Source of the DNA: Streptomyces umbrinus
GTDB lineage: Bacteria > Actinomycetota > Actinomycetes > Streptomycetales > Streptomycetaceae
NCBI RefSeq assembly: GCF_030817415.1
Contig: NZ_JAUSZI010000002.1
Span: 7,936,001 to 8,000,000 of the forward strand
Direction: 5' to 3'
DNA: 64,000 bases
Within the stretch, counting starts at the first letter, position 1. Every line of letters begins with the position of its first letter. Made by a program: the position numbers and the translations under genes. Below are positions 1 to 10,283 of this stretch, one piece after another. The notes under the pieces are model-generated. The model worked only from the letters and a program-made list of their open reading frames with translations. It searched no databases and was not told where the DNA came from.

Positions 1-379
1 CACGCTCCGTGAGATACGTCCGCATGGCGTCCGGCTCGTCGTAGTCCTCGCGGCTGTTGTCGCCGGTGACCAGAACCACCTCCACGCGTCCGTCCCGGTA
101 CAGCTCGGCCGCCGCGTCCAGCCGGTGCGCGAGGTACGGCGACGGCTCGCCGCGCCACAGCCCCGCCCCGAAGACGACCGCCACCTCGGTGCGCGGCACG
201 TCGGCCGTGGTCCGCAGCCGGTCGCCCGTGACCACGTACATCCACGTCGAGGGAAGCAGCGCGAGGACGCACCCGGCCATCACGGCCTGTACGGCCCGGC
301 GCTGCCCCGTCCGGGTCCGCGGCAGGCGCGGTCTCGGCAGGCGTGGCCGCGGCAGCTTCGGCAGCTTCGGACGACGCAT
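1..379 (-). CDS. SanA/YdcF-like (DUF218) protein, N-terminal part, cut by window edge
   Basis: The minus-strand reading from an ATG at 379 is open to the window edge, so about 126 N-terminal residues are seen and the C-terminus is missing. A very basic N-terminus (many R/P/K) is followed by a single hydrophobic segment (residues about 33-48) and then the DUF218 signature: AVVFGAGLWRGEPSPYLAHR and, later, VVLVTGDNSRED. Family members are membrane-anchored proteins linked to envelope or vancomycin-sensitivity phenotypes (SanA/ElyC); the biochemical role is unknown. It diverges from the chelatase gene that starts at 590. The family call is good, the function is open. Confidence 0.8.
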   Translation of the reverse strand, partial: MRRPKLPKLPRPRLPRPRLPRTRTGQRRAVQAVMAGCVLALLPSTWMYVVTGDRLRTTADVPRTEVAVVFGAGLWRGEPSPYLAHRLDAAAELYRDGRVEVVLVTGDNSREDYDEPDAMRTYLTER

Positions 380-589
380 CGGACGGTCCCTCCCCAGGTG
401 GCCTCGACCCTGAGGACGCCCATTACGTTGATCCGGTTCGCCCGGCACACAGTGACCAGCTTCACCCGGGAAGCAGTAACCGCAGGTCACCGCGCCTCAC
501 AGACCCCGTACACCCCACCGTGAACCGTCGGAAAACACCCGTCATTCCGGCGCAACGGGGTGGCAACCTGCGACCCTCACCATCAGTGC

Positions 590-1489
590 ATGACGGCGTC
601 GAACACTTCGCGCGACGAGTCCAAGCCCCGCCCCGGCGGCCAGCCGCTGCGTGGCGCCCACCTCGACAGTACGGCGCAACTCATGAACCGGATCACCAGC
701 CAGCTCGGCAGCCAGCTCAGCCTCGTGTCCCTCGACGGCACCCGGCGTCCCGCCCCGCCCGCCCTCGTCCTCGTGGGCCACGGCAGCCGCGACCCGCGCG
801 CCCTGAGCACCGTCCGGACCCTCCTGGCCCGGATCCGCGACCTGCGCCCCGGTCTGCCCGTGCACCTGGGGCACATCGAGCTGAACGAGCCCCTGCTGCC
901 CGACACGCTCGCGGGCCTCGGCACCGGCGACGCCGTCCTCGTACCGCTGCTGCTCAGCCGCGGCTACCACGTCAAGCAGGACATCCCCGAGGCCGCGGCC
1001 GCCGCACGGGCCGACACCCGCGTCGCGGGGCCGCTCGGCCCGCACCCGCTCCTCGTGGAGACGCTGTACGAGCGCCTGACCGAGGCCGGCTGGCGGGCGC
1101 CCCGGGACGAGGCCGAGCGCAGGGCGAGCGGGGTCGTGCTCGCCGCCGCCGGATCGCGCGACCCCGACGCGGCCGTCGACACCCGCCGCACCGCGGGCCT
1201 CCTGGCCGAGCGGCTCGGCGTCCCCGTCGTTCCGGCGTACGCCTCCGCCGCCACGCCCACCGTGCCGACCGCGGTACTGGCCCTCGCCGCCCGAGGCCGC
1301 CATCGCGTCGCCGTCGCCTCCTACTTCACGGCCCCCGGCCGCTTCTCCACCGAGTGCGCGGCCGCCGCCCCCTGGATCGCCTCGGCCCCCCTGGGCGCCC
1401 ACCCGTCCATGGCCCGCCTGATCCTCCACCGCTACGACCAGGCGGTCGCGACCCCGATCACGGCGACACCCGCCCTGGCTTCGGCGTAG
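590..1489 (+). CDS. sirohydrochlorin chelatase (CbiX/SirB family)
   Basis: A 299-residue protein of the CbiX/SirB family, which inserts Co or Fe into sirohydrochlorin for B12 or siroheme. The conserved early block LVLVGHGSRDPRAL carries the histidine expected to bind metal, followed by HLGHIELNEPLLPD. The second half repeats the fold (VVLAAAGSRDPDA), as in two-domain actinobacterial forms, but that copy has lost the HGS histidine. I chose ATG 590; an in-frame GTG at 560 would add ten residues and neither has a strong ribosome site. The gene stands alone, followed by a palindromic repeat, so no pathway partner is visible here. Confidence 0.85.
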   Translation: MTASNTSRDESKPRPGGQPLRGAHLDSTAQLMNRITSQLGSQLSLVSLDGTRRPAPPALVLVGHGSRDPRALSTVRTLLARIRDLRPGLPVHLGHIELNEPLLPDTLAGLGTGDAVLVPLLLSRGYHVKQDIPEAAAAARADTRVAGPLGPHPLLVETLYERLTEAGWRAPRDEAERRASGVVLAAAGSRDPDAAVDTRRTAGLLAERLGVPVVPAYASAATPTVPTAVLALAARGRHRVAVASYFTAPGRFSTECAAAAPWIASAPLGAHPSMARLILHRYDQAVATPITATPALASA

Positions 1490-1538
1490 GCGCTCCGCTC
1501 GGCCCGGTGTGTCGGCTGCGGGTCCGTCGTGGCTGATC

Positions 1539-1606
1539 GCGCAGTTCCCCGCGCCCCTGAAAGCACCGACCCCGGCCGTGGCCCTCAGGGGTGCGGGGAA
1601 CTGCGC
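1539..1606. repeat. Streptomyces dispersed palindrome, copy 1
   Basis: Left arm GCGCAGTTCCCCGCGCCCCT (1539-1558) pairs with 1587-1606, with one G:T pair. The 28-nt loop contains GGCCGTGGCC. The same arm and the same 5' lead (GGCTGCGGGT) recur at 8216-8263 and 62875. It lies between the chelatase stop and dgt and could end transcription, but there is no T-tract. Confidence 0.8.
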
Positions 1607-1713
1607 GACCAGCCCAACTCAACCCGCACCCGCAAACGAACAGCCCCCGGCAGACGCGCAGGCGCACAACACCCCCGCCCCAATTGTCAGCCGCTCCGCT
1701 TACTGTTCAAGAC

Positions 1714-3036
1714 ATGGAAGGCACCAGCACCGACACCACCCAAAACCCGTACGAGCACCACATCGCACCCCCCGGCTACGACCCCACGTCAGTGGAGCGT
1801 TGGGCCACAGAACCGGACAAACGCCCCGGCCGCACCGCCTTCCAGCGCGACCGCGCCCGCGTCCTGCACTCCTCGGCCCTGCGTCGCCTCGCAGGCAAGA
1901 CCCAGGTCGTCACCCCCGGCACCAGGAGCCAGGTCTGGGACGCGAGCCCCCGCACCCGCCTGACCCACTCCCTGGAGTGCGCCCAGGTCGGCCGCGAGCT
2001 GGGCGCCGCCCTCGGCTGCGACCCCGACCTCGTCGAGGCGGCCTGTCTCTCCCACGACCTGGGCCACCCGCCCTTCGGGCACAACGGAGAGCAGGCACTG
2101 AACGAGTTCGCGGAGGACTGCGGCGGCTTCGAGGGCAACGCGCAGTCGCTCAGACTGCTCACCCGCATCGAACCCAAACGCTTCGTGAGAAGCGACGAGA
2201 GCGGCGACCTCGTCAGCGTCGGCCTCAACCTCACTCGCGCCGCCCTGGACGCGGCCACCAAGTACCCCTGGCCGCGCGGCGCCCACCCGACAGACCCGAA
2301 GTCCCCGAAGTTCGGGGTCTACGACGACGACCGCCCCGTCTTCGACTGGGTCCGCAAGGCCGCCCCCGGCACCCGCACCACCTTCGAGGCTCAGGTCATG
2401 GACTGGGCCGACGACGTGGCGTACTCCGTGCACGACGTCGAGGACGGCCTGCACGCGGGCCACATCGACCCCAACTGCCTGCACGCGGAGCCCGAGCGGC
2501 AGGAGATCTTCGCGGTCGCCGTCGGGAGGTACGTCCCGGTGGACACCGACCCCGCCGAGCTGGGCGAGGCCCTCGACCGCCTCCTGGACCAGGAGTGGTG
2601 GCCGCACGGCTACGACGGCTCCGCGGTCGCGCAGGCCCGGCTGAAGGACGCCACCAGCCAGCTCATCGGCCGGTTCTGCCTCGCCGCGGAGGGCGCGACG
2701 CGCGCGGCGTACGGGACGGGCAGGCTCACGCGGTACGCGGCCGAGCTGGTCGTCCCGCACGCGGCCCGCCTTGAGTGCGCGGTCCTCAAGGCCGTCGCCG
2801 ACCGGTACGTCATGCAGCGCGCCGAGCAGGAGCGGCTCCGCGCCGACCAGCGGATCGTCGTCGCCGAGCTCGCGGAGGCGCTCACCGCCCGCGCGCCGGA
2901 CGGCCTGGACCCGCAGTTTCGAGCCCTGTTCGACCAGGCGTCGGACGACCGTGCCCGCAAGCGGGTGATCGTCGACCAGATCGCGTCCCTGACGGACGCC
3001 TCCGCGCGATCACTGCATGCGAGGCTCACGGGGTAG
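1714..3036 (+). CDS. dgt: deoxyguanosinetriphosphate triphosphohydrolase-like protein
   Basis: A 440-residue HD-domain dNTP triphosphohydrolase that would hydrolyse dNTPs to nucleoside and tripolyphosphate. The first metal histidine is in [14 protein letters not shown]; the HD doublet is in [19 protein letters not shown], and a downstream [12 protein letters not shown] block supplies the last ligands. An N-terminal [20 protein letters not shown] segment is typical of type-2 Dgt. ATG 1714 is preferred because upstream codons run through the palindrome region. In streptomycetes dgt usually sits just before dnaG, as here. Confidence 0.93.
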   Translation: MEGTSTDTTQNPYEHHIAPPGYDPTSVERWATEPDKRPGRTAFQRDRARVLHSSALRRLAGKTQVVTPGTRSQVWDASPRTRLTHSLECAQVGRELGAALGCDPDLVEAACLSHDLGHPPFGHNGEQALNEFAEDCGGFEGNAQSLRLLTRIEPKRFVRSDESGDLVSVGLNLTRAALDAATKYPWPRGAHPTDPKSPKFGVYDDDRPVFDWVRKAAPGTRTTFEAQVMDWADDVAYSVHDVEDGLHAGHIDPNCLHAEPERQEIFAVAVGRYVPVDTDPAELGEALDRLLDQEWWPHGYDGSAVAQARLKDATSQLIGRFCLAAEGATRAAYGTGRLTRYAAELVVPHAARLECAVLKAVADRYVMQRAEQERLRADQRIVVAELAEALTARAPDGLDPQFRALFDQASDDRARKRVIVDQIASLTDASARSLHARLTG

Positions 3037-3157
3037 CTGTGGCGTCCGGACGGGGAGGGCGTGACCCTGCGTGGCCTGATCGGGCCACTCCCTCTTCCCC
3101 CATCACGCTCCGTGCGGGACGCTCGCATGTGGCGACATCCTTACGAGGAGGCATCAA

Positions 3158-4423
3158 GTGGTCGACGCAGATCAGACATTCGTCATCGTCGGAGGCGGGC
3201 TGGCCGGCGCGAAGGCGGCCGAGACGCTCCGGGCGGAGGGCTTCACCGGCCGCGTGATACTGATCTGCGACGAGCGCGACCACCCGTACGAACGCCCGCC
3301 GCTGTCCAAGGGCTATCTGCTCGGCAAGGAGGAGCGCGACAGCGTCTTCGTGCACGAGCCCGCCTGGTACGCGCGCAACGACGTCGAGCTGCACCTCGGC
3401 CAGACCGTCGACGCCATCGACCGGACCGCGAAGACCGTCCGCTTCGGTGACGACGGCACGCTCGTCCACTACGACAAGCTGCTGCTCGTGACCGGCTCCG
3501 AACCGCGCCGCCTCGACATCCCGGGCACCGACCTCGCGGGCGTCCACCACCTGCGGCGCCTCGCCCACGCGGAGCGCCTCAAGCACGTACTGACCGCCCT
3601 CGGCCGGGACAACGGCCACCTCGTCATCGCGGGCGCGGGCTGGATCGGCCTGGAAGTCGCCGCGGCCGCCCGTGAGTACGGCGCCGAGGTCACCGTCGTC
3701 GAGCACGGGCCGACCCCGCTGCACTCGGTCCTCGGCCCCGAGCTCGGCCAGCTCTTCGCCGAACTGCACCGCGAGCACGGCGTCCGCTTCCACTTCGGCG
3801 CCCGGCTCACCGAGATCACCGGCCAGGACGGCATGGTCCTGGCGGCCCGCACGGACGACGGCGAGGAGCACCCCGCGCACGACGTCCTGGCCGCCATCGG
3901 CGCCGCCCCGCGCACCGGCCTCGCCGAGGCCGCGGGCCTCACGATGGTCGACCGCGCGCAGGGTGGCGGCATCGCGGTCGACGAGCAGCTGCGCACCTCC
4001 GACCCCGACATCTACGCGGCCGGTGACGTGGCCGCCTTCCACCACGCGCTGTTCGACACCCGCCTGCGCGTCGAGCACTGGGCGAACGCCCTGAACGGCG
4101 GCCCGGCGGCGGCCCGCGCGATGCTGGGCCGCGAGCTGACGTACGACAGGGTGCCCTATTTCTTCTCCGACCAGTACGACGTAGGGCTCGAGTACTCGGG
4201 CTGGGCGCCCCCGGGCACGTACGACCAAGTGGTGATCCGGGGAGACGCGGGCAAGCGCGAGTTCATCGCCTTCTGGGTGAAGGAAGGACGGGTGCTGGCC
4301 GGGATGAACGTGAATGTGTGGGACGTCACGGACCCGATCCAGCAACTGATCCGGAGCCGGACCCAGGTGGACTCCGAGGCACTCGCGGACCCGCACGTTC
4401 CGCTGGACAGTCTGGTCCCATGA
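3158..4423 (+). CDS. FAD-dependent NAD(P)H oxidoreductase, ferredoxin-reductase type
   Basis: A 421-residue pyridine-nucleotide disulfide-type reductase. An N-terminal FAD dinucleotide-binding loop (FVIVGGGLAGAKAAETLR), an NAD-binding loop in the middle (LVIAGAGWIGLEVAAAAREY) and the FAD-contacting YAAGDVAAF block near residue 288 are all present. There is no redox-active CxxC, so it resembles ferredoxin/rubredoxin reductases more than lipoamide dehydrogenases. GTG 3158 follows a clear GAGGAGG site. No ferredoxin or P450 lies beside it, so the partner is unknown. It lies between dgt and dnaG. Confidence 0.88.
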   Translation: MVDADQTFVIVGGGLAGAKAAETLRAEGFTGRVILICDERDHPYERPPLSKGYLLGKEERDSVFVHEPAWYARNDVELHLGQTVDAIDRTAKTVRFGDDGTLVHYDKLLLVTGSEPRRLDIPGTDLAGVHHLRRLAHAERLKHVLTALGRDNGHLVIAGAGWIGLEVAAAAREYGAEVTVVEHGPTPLHSVLGPELGQLFAELHREHGVRFHFGARLTEITGQDGMVLAARTDDGEEHPAHDVLAAIGAAPRTGLAEAAGLTMVDRAQGGGIAVDEQLRTSDPDIYAAGDVAAFHHALFDTRLRVEHWANALNGGPAAARAMLGRELTYDRVPYFFSDQYDVGLEYSGWAPPGTYDQVVIRGDAGKREFIAFWVKEGRVLAGMNVNVWDVTDPIQQLIRSRTQVDSEALADPHVPLDSLVP

Positions 4424-4469
4424 CCGACGGCGGCACTCGACTGTCACACCGTCCCCGTAGAATCCATGC

Positions 4470-6377
4470 GTGGCTGGAAGGATCAACGACGAGGACGTGA
4501 AGGCGGTTCGGGACGCGGTCCCGATCGACGCCGTGGTCTCGGAGTACCTCCAACTGCGCAACGCGGGCGGCGGGAACCTCAAGGGTCTCTGCCCCTTCCA
4601 CGACGAGAAGTCGCCCTCCTTCCAGGTCAGCCCGAGCAAGGGGCTCTTCCACTGCTTCGGCTGCCAGGAGGGCGGCGACACCATCACGTTCGTGATGAAG
4701 GTCGACCACCTCACCTTCTCGGAGTCGGTCGAGCGCCTCGCCGCCCAGGCCGGCATCACGCTGCGCTACGAGGAGGGCGGCTACAACCCCTCCCACCAGC
4801 GCGGCGAGCGCATCCGCCTGGTCGAGGCCCACAAGATCGCCGCCCAGTTCTACATCGAGCAGCTCGACACCAGCTCCGAGGCCGACACCGGCCGCAAGTT
4901 CCTCGCCGAGCGCGGTTTCGACCAGGCCGCGGCCACCCACTTCGGCGTCGGCTACAGCCCCCAGGGCTGGGACCACCTCACGCGCTACCTCCGTGGCAAG
5001 GGCTTCTCCGACAAGGAGATCCTTCTCTCCGGCCTCTCCCAGGAGGGCCGCCGCGGCCCCATCGACCGCTTCCGCGGCCGCCTCATGTGGCCGATCCGCG
5101 ACATCGGCGGCGAGGTCGTCGGCTTCGGCGCCCGAAAGCTGTACGAGTCGGACAACGGCCCGAAGTACTTGAACACACCCGACACGCCGATCTACCGCAA
5201 GTCCCAGGTCCTCTACGGCATCGACCTCGCCAAGAAGGACATCGCCAAGAGCAGCCGGGCCGTCGTGGTCGAGGGCTACACGGACGTGATGGCCTGCCAC
5301 CTCGCCGGCATCACCACCGCCATCGCGACCTGCGGCACGGCCTTCGGCGGCGACCACATCAAGATCCTCCGACGGCTCCTGATGGACAACGGCTCGGCAC
5401 GCGTGATCTTCACCTTCGACGGCGACTCGGCCGGCCAGAAGGCAGCCCTGCGCGCATTCGAGGACGACCAGAAGTTCGCCGCCGAGACGTACATCGCGAT
5501 CGCCCCGGACGGCATGGACCCCTGCGAGCTGCGTCTCGCGAAGGGCGACGCGGCGGTCGCCGACCTGGTCGAACCGCGCACCCCGCTCTTCGAGTTCGCC
5601 CTCCGCCAGATCATCCTGCGCTACGACCTGGAGACCCCCGCGGGCCGCGCCGCCGCGCTCGACGAGGCGGCCCCGATCGTGGCCCGCATCAAGAACAGCG
5701 GCGCCCAGCACGAGGTCGCCGTCCAGCTCGCCGGCATGCTCGGCATCCTCGACACGCAGTTCGTCGTCAAGCGCGTCGCCCAGCTGGCCCGCTGGGCCCG
5801 CGACCGCGGCGGCAAGGGCCCCGCGCCGACGAGCACCGGCCGCGCCCCGCAGCAGTTCGACGGCAGCGGCCCACGGCCCACCTCGGGGCCGGCCCTGACC
5901 CTCCGCAACCCCGTGTTCGCCACCGAGCGCGAGCTCCTCAAGCTCGCCCTCCAGCGCCCCGAACTGGTGTCCCCGGCCTTCGACGCGTACGGCGTGGACG
6001 AGTTCACCGCCCCGCCGTACGCGGCCGTCCGCGAGACGATCATCGAGGCGGGCGGCGCGGAGTACGGCGTCCAGGACCCGCAGGAGTACCTGGTCCGCGT
6101 CCGCGAGGCCGCCTCGGACGACGCGGTTCGCGCCATGGTCACCGAGCTGGCCGTCGAGGCCATCATGCGCAAGACCGTCGACGAGCACTACGCGGGCGAG
6201 CAGCTGGTCACCGTCCGCCGCCGTGCCGTGGAGCGCCGCGTCCGGGACGTCCAGGGCGCCCTCGCCCGCGCCACCGCCCAGGGCGACCCGGCCCAGCTGG
6301 CCGCCGTACAGAACGAGTTGTGGGTGCTCCAGCAGTACGACCAGGCGCTGCGCGAGAAGGGCGCGAGCGCGCTCTGA
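4470..6377 (+). CDS. dnaG: DNA primase
   Basis: A 635-residue DnaG that makes RNA primers at the replication fork. The CHC2 zinc finger is intact (CPFHDEKSPSF then FHCFGCQEGGD, residues about 38-65). The primase core has KLYESDNGPKYLN and the Toprim acidic centre VVVEGYTDVMA with FTFDGDSAGQKA. The C-terminal third is the helicase-interaction region. The start is GTG 4470. It is close behind the reductase gene (46 nt) and precedes the sigma factor gene, the primase-sigma linkage conserved in many bacteria. Confidence 0.97.
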   Translation: MAGRINDEDVKAVRDAVPIDAVVSEYLQLRNAGGGNLKGLCPFHDEKSPSFQVSPSKGLFHCFGCQEGGDTITFVMKVDHLTFSESVERLAAQAGITLRYEEGGYNPSHQRGERIRLVEAHKIAAQFYIEQLDTSSEADTGRKFLAERGFDQAAATHFGVGYSPQGWDHLTRYLRGKGFSDKEILLSGLSQEGRRGPIDRFRGRLMWPIRDIGGEVVGFGARKLYESDNGPKYLNTPDTPIYRKSQVLYGIDLAKKDIAKSSRAVVVEGYTDVMACHLAGITTAIATCGTAFGGDHIKILRRLLMDNGSARVIFTFDGDSAGQKAALRAFEDDQKFAAETYIAIAPDGMDPCELRLAKGDAAVADLVEPRTPLFEFALRQIILRYDLETPAGRAAALDEAAPIVARIKNSGAQHEVAVQLAGMLGILDTQFVVKRVAQLARWARDRGGKGPAPTSTGRAPQQFDGSGPRPTSGPALTLRNPVFATERELLKLALQRPELVSPAFDAYGVDEFTAPPYAAVRETIIEAGGAEYGVQDPQEYLVRVREAASDDAVRAMVTELAVEAIMRKTVDEHYAGEQLVTVRRRAVERRVRDVQGALARATAQGDPAQLAAVQNELWVLQQYDQALREKGASAL

Positions 6378-6897
6378 GGCGGGCGCACTTCTCGGGCCTT
6401 CTCGGGCCTTCTTGTGCACGGGCCGATTCGGCGGCGTGCGACGGGGAACCCGGCAACGTGACCATCGGCTGTGACGGCATCCGGCGCGAGCCGCGAGATG
6501 TACGTCAGCTCGAGACCGGCGCCGGCCGCCCAGTGGCGCAGCCGTTCAGACCGGCAGCACTGTCACGGCGGACCGTCGCGGGTGCCCCGTAATCGGAACC
6601 GGAGACTCGGGGATCGTGCCAGATCAGGGCACGCACGGGCACACGGGTTTTTCGCGAGGGTAACCACGCGGTCACGGACCGGACTCAAAAAGTCCCCGCA
6701 CGCCCCTCGTGGCGACGATGTGTCGTACTCCACACTGGGTTCCGGTGCCTGAGTCCTCGGAGCGCGGCCGACCCGAACGCGACGGGTCCAATGTCCCCGC
6801 GGTTCCGCTCAACGTGTTCGGGACGGACAGCGGCAAGGCCGTCGTCCCCGTCCCGCTGCCGCACGCCTCAGCAGCGACATTCCTGGAGGTCGCCCCC
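6378..6897. other. dnaG-sigma factor intergenic/leader region
   Basis: Just after dnaG there is a short direct repeat (CGGGCCTTCT, repeated between 6385 and 6415). From 6709 the sigma factor frame is already open with a GTG start, so 6709-6897 could be coding N-terminus or leader. I see no RNA gene here and no clear terminator. Confidence 0.4.
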
Positions 6898-8025
6898 GTG
6901 CAGACCCAGACCCTCACCCAGACCGACAACACCAGCGACACGGACGCGGATTCCGACGTCATCGGGGCCGTACCCGCGCAGAGCCGTGTCGCGCACCACC
7001 CCGAGACGGCGGCGGAGCCGGAGGGCTCGCCGGCCGAGCCCGAGGAGCCGCCCGTCACCCTCGTGGAGACCGAGGAGCCGGTGGAAGTGCCCCGCGGGCG
7101 TACGGACACCGGTGGGCCCTCGTCCGACCTGTTCCGCCAGTACCTGCGGGAGATCGGCCGGATCCCGCTGCTCACCGCGGCGGAGGAGGTGGAGCTGGCG
7201 CGCCGGGTCGAGGCCGGCCTCTTCGCGGAGGAGAGGCTGCGGCTGGCCTCCGACCTGGACAGTCAACTCGCCCTGGACCTCGACAAGTTGGTGGTCATGG
7301 GCCGGATGGCCAAGCGCCGGCTCATCGAGGCGAACCTCCGGCTGGTCGTCTCCGTCGCCAAGCGGTACGTGGGGCGCGGGCTGACCATGCTCGATCTGGT
7401 CCAGGAGGGAAACCTGGGGCTGATCAGGGCGGTCGAGAAGTTCGACTACGCCCGTGGGTACAAGTTCTCGACGTACGCGACCTGGTGGATCCGCCAGGCC
7501 ATGTCCCGGGCCCTCGCCGACCAGGCCCGGACGATCCGGGTGCCCGTCCACGTGGTCGAGTTGATCAACCGGGTGGTTCGGGTGCAGCGGCGGATGCTGC
7601 AGGAACGGGGGTACGAGCCGACGCCGGAGGAGGTCGCGGCGCACCTCGACCTCCCGAGTGAACGGGTCAGCGAGGTCCTGCGCCTGGCCCAGGAGCCGGT
7701 GTCCCTCCACGCTCCTGTGGGCGAGGAGGACGATGTGGCTCTCGGGGATCTGATCGAGGACGGGGATGCGACGAGTCCTGTGGAGTCGGCGGCGTTCCTC
7801 CTCCTCCGGGAGCACCTGGAGGCGGTCCTCTCCACTCTGGGCGAGCGCGAGCGGAAGGTGGTCCAACTCCGCTACGGCCTCGCCGACGGCCGCCCCCGCA
7901 CCCTGGAGGAGATAGGCCGCATCTTCGGCGTAACCCGCGAACGCATCCGCCAGATCGAATCCAAGACCCTGAACAAACTCCGAGACCACGCCTTCGCAGA
8001 CCAGCTGAGGGGCTACCTGGACTGA
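6898..8025 (+). CDS. hrdA: principal-like RNA polymerase sigma factor (group 1/2, HrdA type)
   Basis: A sigma-70 protein with region 1.2 ([20 protein letters not shown]), region 2 ([38 protein letters not shown], then the [13 protein letters not shown] promoter-melting helix), region 3 and region 4.2 ([20 protein letters not shown]). The short acidic N-terminus lacks a long region 1.1, as in HrdA/C/D rather than HrdB. I prefer GTG 6898 because it has CTGGAGG nine bases upstream, giving 375 aa; GTG 6709 would give 438 aa. The symbol is inferred from neighbours (dnaG before, two ABC exporters after), which match the S. coelicolor hrdA locus as I remember it. Confidence 0.85.
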   Translation: MQTQTLTQTDNTSDTDADSDVIGAVPAQSRVAHHPETAAEPEGSPAEPEEPPVTLVETEEPVEVPRGRTDTGGPSSDLFRQYLREIGRIPLLTAAEEVELARRVEAGLFAEERLRLASDLDSQLALDLDKLVVMGRMAKRRLIEANLRLVVSVAKRYVGRGLTMLDLVQEGNLGLIRAVEKFDYARGYKFSTYATWWIRQAMSRALADQARTIRVPVHVVELINRVVRVQRRMLQERGYEPTPEEVAAHLDLPSERVSEVLRLAQEPVSLHAPVGEEDDVALGDLIEDGDATSPVESAAFLLLREHLEAVLSTLGERERKVVQLRYGLADGRPRTLEEIGRIFGVTRERIRQIESKTLNKLRDHAFADQLRGYLD

Positions 8026-8215
8026 CGACCCCTTTTCCTCGCCCCGCCGCCCCTACCCGTCCCATCCCTGGGGGCTGCGCCCCCAGACCCCCGCTAATCG
8101 GCCTGGCGGCCTCGTCCTCAAACGCCGGACGGGCTGAGGGGTGCCGGGGTGGGTGGGGAAAGTGCGGGTGGGCGGGATTGGGGCGTTATCGGCTGCGGGT
8201 TGGGTGTGGCTTGTC

Positions 8216-8263
8216 GCGCAGTTCCCCGCGCCCCTGAAAACCTAGGGGCGCGGGGAACTGCGC
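8216..8263. terminator. Perfect 20-bp palindrome, dispersed repeat copy 2, probable bidirectional terminator
   Basis: GCGCAGTTCCCCGCGCCCCT (8216-8235) and its exact complement (8244-8263) flank an 8-nt loop. It lies between the convergent sigma factor and ABC exporter genes, in a 329-nt space that otherwise shows no gene; a CTTTTGG stretch follows on the plus strand. The position fits transcription termination from both sides. Confidence 0.7.
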
Positions 8264-8354
8264 AGTCTTTTGGGGGTTCGGGGGCGGAGCCCCCGAGTAG
8301 TGACAGTGGGGGAGGGCAGGGGCGACGGGGGCGAAAGAAACCCGCCGAGCCCCC

Positions 8355-10283
8355 TCAGTCCACCTCCACCACGGCCTCCGCGAACTGGGCCTGGTACAGG
8401 CGCGCGTACGCGCCGTTCGACGCCAGCAGGTCCCCGTGCGCGCCCTGTTCCACGATCGAACCGTTCTCCATCACGAGGATGGTGTCGGCATCACGGATCG
8501 TCGACAGACGATGCGCGATGACGAACGACGTCCGACCGTGCGCGAGCTTCGCCATCGCCTTCTGGATCAACACCTCGGTACGGGTGTCAACCGAACTCGT
8601 GGCCTCGTCCAGCACCAGAATCACCGGATCGGACAGGAACGCCCGAGCGATCGTGATGAGCTGCTTCTCACCGGCACTCACCCCCGACCCCTCGTCGTCG
8701 ATGACGGTGTCGTACCCGTCGGGCAACGTCCGGACGAACCGGTCGGCATGGGCGGCCCGAGCCGCCTCCTCGATCTCCCCACGCGTGACCTCACGCGAGG
8801 CCCCGTACGCGATGTTCTCCGCGATCGTCCCGCCGAACAGCCAGGTGTCCTGCAGCACCATGCCGATCCCGGCCCGCAGTTCGTCCCGGGACATCTTCGC
8901 GATGTCGACCCCGTCGAGGGTGATCCGCCCGCCCGTGACCTCGTAGAAGCGCATCAGCAGGTTCACGAGTGTCGTCTTGCCGGCGCCCGTCGGGCCGACG
9001 ATCGCGACCGTGTGCCCGGGCTCCACCTTCAGCGACAGTTCCTCGATGAGCGGCTTCTCCGGGTCGTACCGGAAGGAGACCCCCTCCAGCGCCACCCGCC
9101 CCCGCAGTTCCTCAGGACGCGCCCCGGTCACCGGGTCCGCCTCCTGCTCCTCCGCGTCCAGCAGCTCGAAGATCCGCTCCGCCGAAGCGACGCCGGACTG
9201 CACGAGGTTCGCCATCGAGGCGACCTGGGTGAGCGGCATGGAGAACTGCCGGGAGTACTGGATGAAGGCCTGGACGTCACCGATCGAGAGGGCGCCCGAG
9301 GCGACGCGCAGACCGCCGACCACGGCCACCAGCACATAGTTCAGGTTCGACACGAACATCATCAGCGGCTGCATGACCCCGCTGTTGAACTGCGCCCGGA
9401 ACCCGGCCTCGTACAGCTTCTCGTTCTCCTCGGCGAACTGCGCCGCCGACTCGTCCTGCCGCCCGAAGACCTTGACGAGGTTGTGGCCGGTGTACATCTC
9501 CTCGATGTGCGCGTTGAGCTTGCCGGTGGTCCGCCACTGCTGCACGAAGTGCGGCTGCGACCGCTTGCCCACCCGGGTGGCGACGAAGAACGACAGCGGC
9601 ACGGTGACCAGCGCGACGAGCGCGAGCAGCCACGACACCCAGAACATCATCGCCAGCACACCGACGATCGTCAGCAGCGAGTTGACGAGCTGGCCCATCG
9701 ACTGCTGAAGGGTCTGCCCGATGTTGTCGATGTCGTTCGTGGCGCGGCTGAGCACCTCACCGCGCTGCCTCTTGTCGAAGTACGACAACGGCAGCCGCGA
9801 CAGCTTCGTCTGCACGTCCTCGCGCATGTTGTACATCGTCTTGTTGACGGCCCGGTTCACCAGCCGCGTCGCCACGGTCATCAGCAGACCGGCCACCAGG
9901 AACGCCACGAGCGCGAGCAGCAGCACCTCGCCGACCGCGCCGAAGTCGATGCCCTCGCCCGGGGTGAAGTCCGTCCCGGAGAGCATGTCGGCCATGCCGC
10001 CTTCGCCGCGCTCCCGCATCGCCGCGAGGGCCTCGGCCTTGGTCTGGCCCGCGGGCATCTCCCGCCCGACGACCCCGGCGAAGACGAGGTCGGTGGCCCG
10101 GCCCAGGATCTTCGGCCCGAGGACCGAGAGGCCGACGCTGAGCACCACGGCGACGAGCATCACGTACAGAGTGGTGCGTTCCGGCTTGAAATGCGCCAGC
10201 AGCCGCTTCCCGGACTTCTTGAAGTCCATCGAGTGATGGTCGGGGCCCGTCCCGGCCATCATCCGCCCCATGGGCCCGGCCAT
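8355..10283 (-). CDS. ABC exporter half-transporter, permease-ATPase fusion (second of pair)
   Basis: A 642-residue fused type-I ABC exporter. Six membrane segments occupy residues about 45-340. The nucleotide-binding domain has Walker A VGPTGAGKTTLVNLL, a Q-loop MVLQDTWLFGG, a divergent signature VSAGEKQLITIARAFL, Walker B VILVLDEATSSVD and an H-loop SFVIAHRLSTIRD. The ATG overlaps the stop of the upstream exporter gene (TGATG), so the two are translated together and probably form a heterodimer. The signature has A in place of the usual G (SAGEKQ), seen in one half of many asymmetric exporters. The substrate cannot be read from sequence. Confidence 0.93.
   Translation of the reverse strand: MAGPMGRMMAGTGPDHHSMDFKKSGKRLLAHFKPERTTLYVMLVAVVLSVGLSVLGPKILGRATDLVFAGVVGREMPAGQTKAEALAAMRERGEGGMADMLSGTDFTPGEGIDFGAVGEVLLLALVAFLVAGLLMTVATRLVNRAVNKTMYNMREDVQTKLSRLPLSYFDKRQRGEVLSRATNDIDNIGQTLQQSMGQLVNSLLTIVGVLAMMFWVSWLLALVALVTVPLSFFVATRVGKRSQPHFVQQWRTTGKLNAHIEEMYTGHNLVKVFGRQDESAAQFAEENEKLYEAGFRAQFNSGVMQPLMMFVSNLNYVLVAVVGGLRVASGALSIGDVQAFIQYSRQFSMPLTQVASMANLVQSGVASAERIFELLDAEEQEADPVTGARPEELRGRVALEGVSFRYDPEKPLIEELSLKVEPGHTVAIVGPTGAGKTTLVNLLMRFYEVTGGRITLDGVDIAKMSRDELRAGIGMVLQDTWLFGGTIAENIAYGASREVTRGEIEEAARAAHADRFVRTLPDGYDTVIDDEGSGVSAGEKQLITIARAFLSDPVILVLDEATSSVDTRTEVLIQKAMAKLAHGRTSFVIAHRLSTIRDADTILVMENGSIVEQGAHGDLLASNGAYARLYQAQFAEAVVEVD

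Noticed and set aside
3026..6419. Long minus-strand open frames (577 and 697 residues) opposite the reductase and dnaG
   Set aside because: They are mirror frames of high-GC coding DNA with low-complexity composition; the plus-strand genes have clear family marks.
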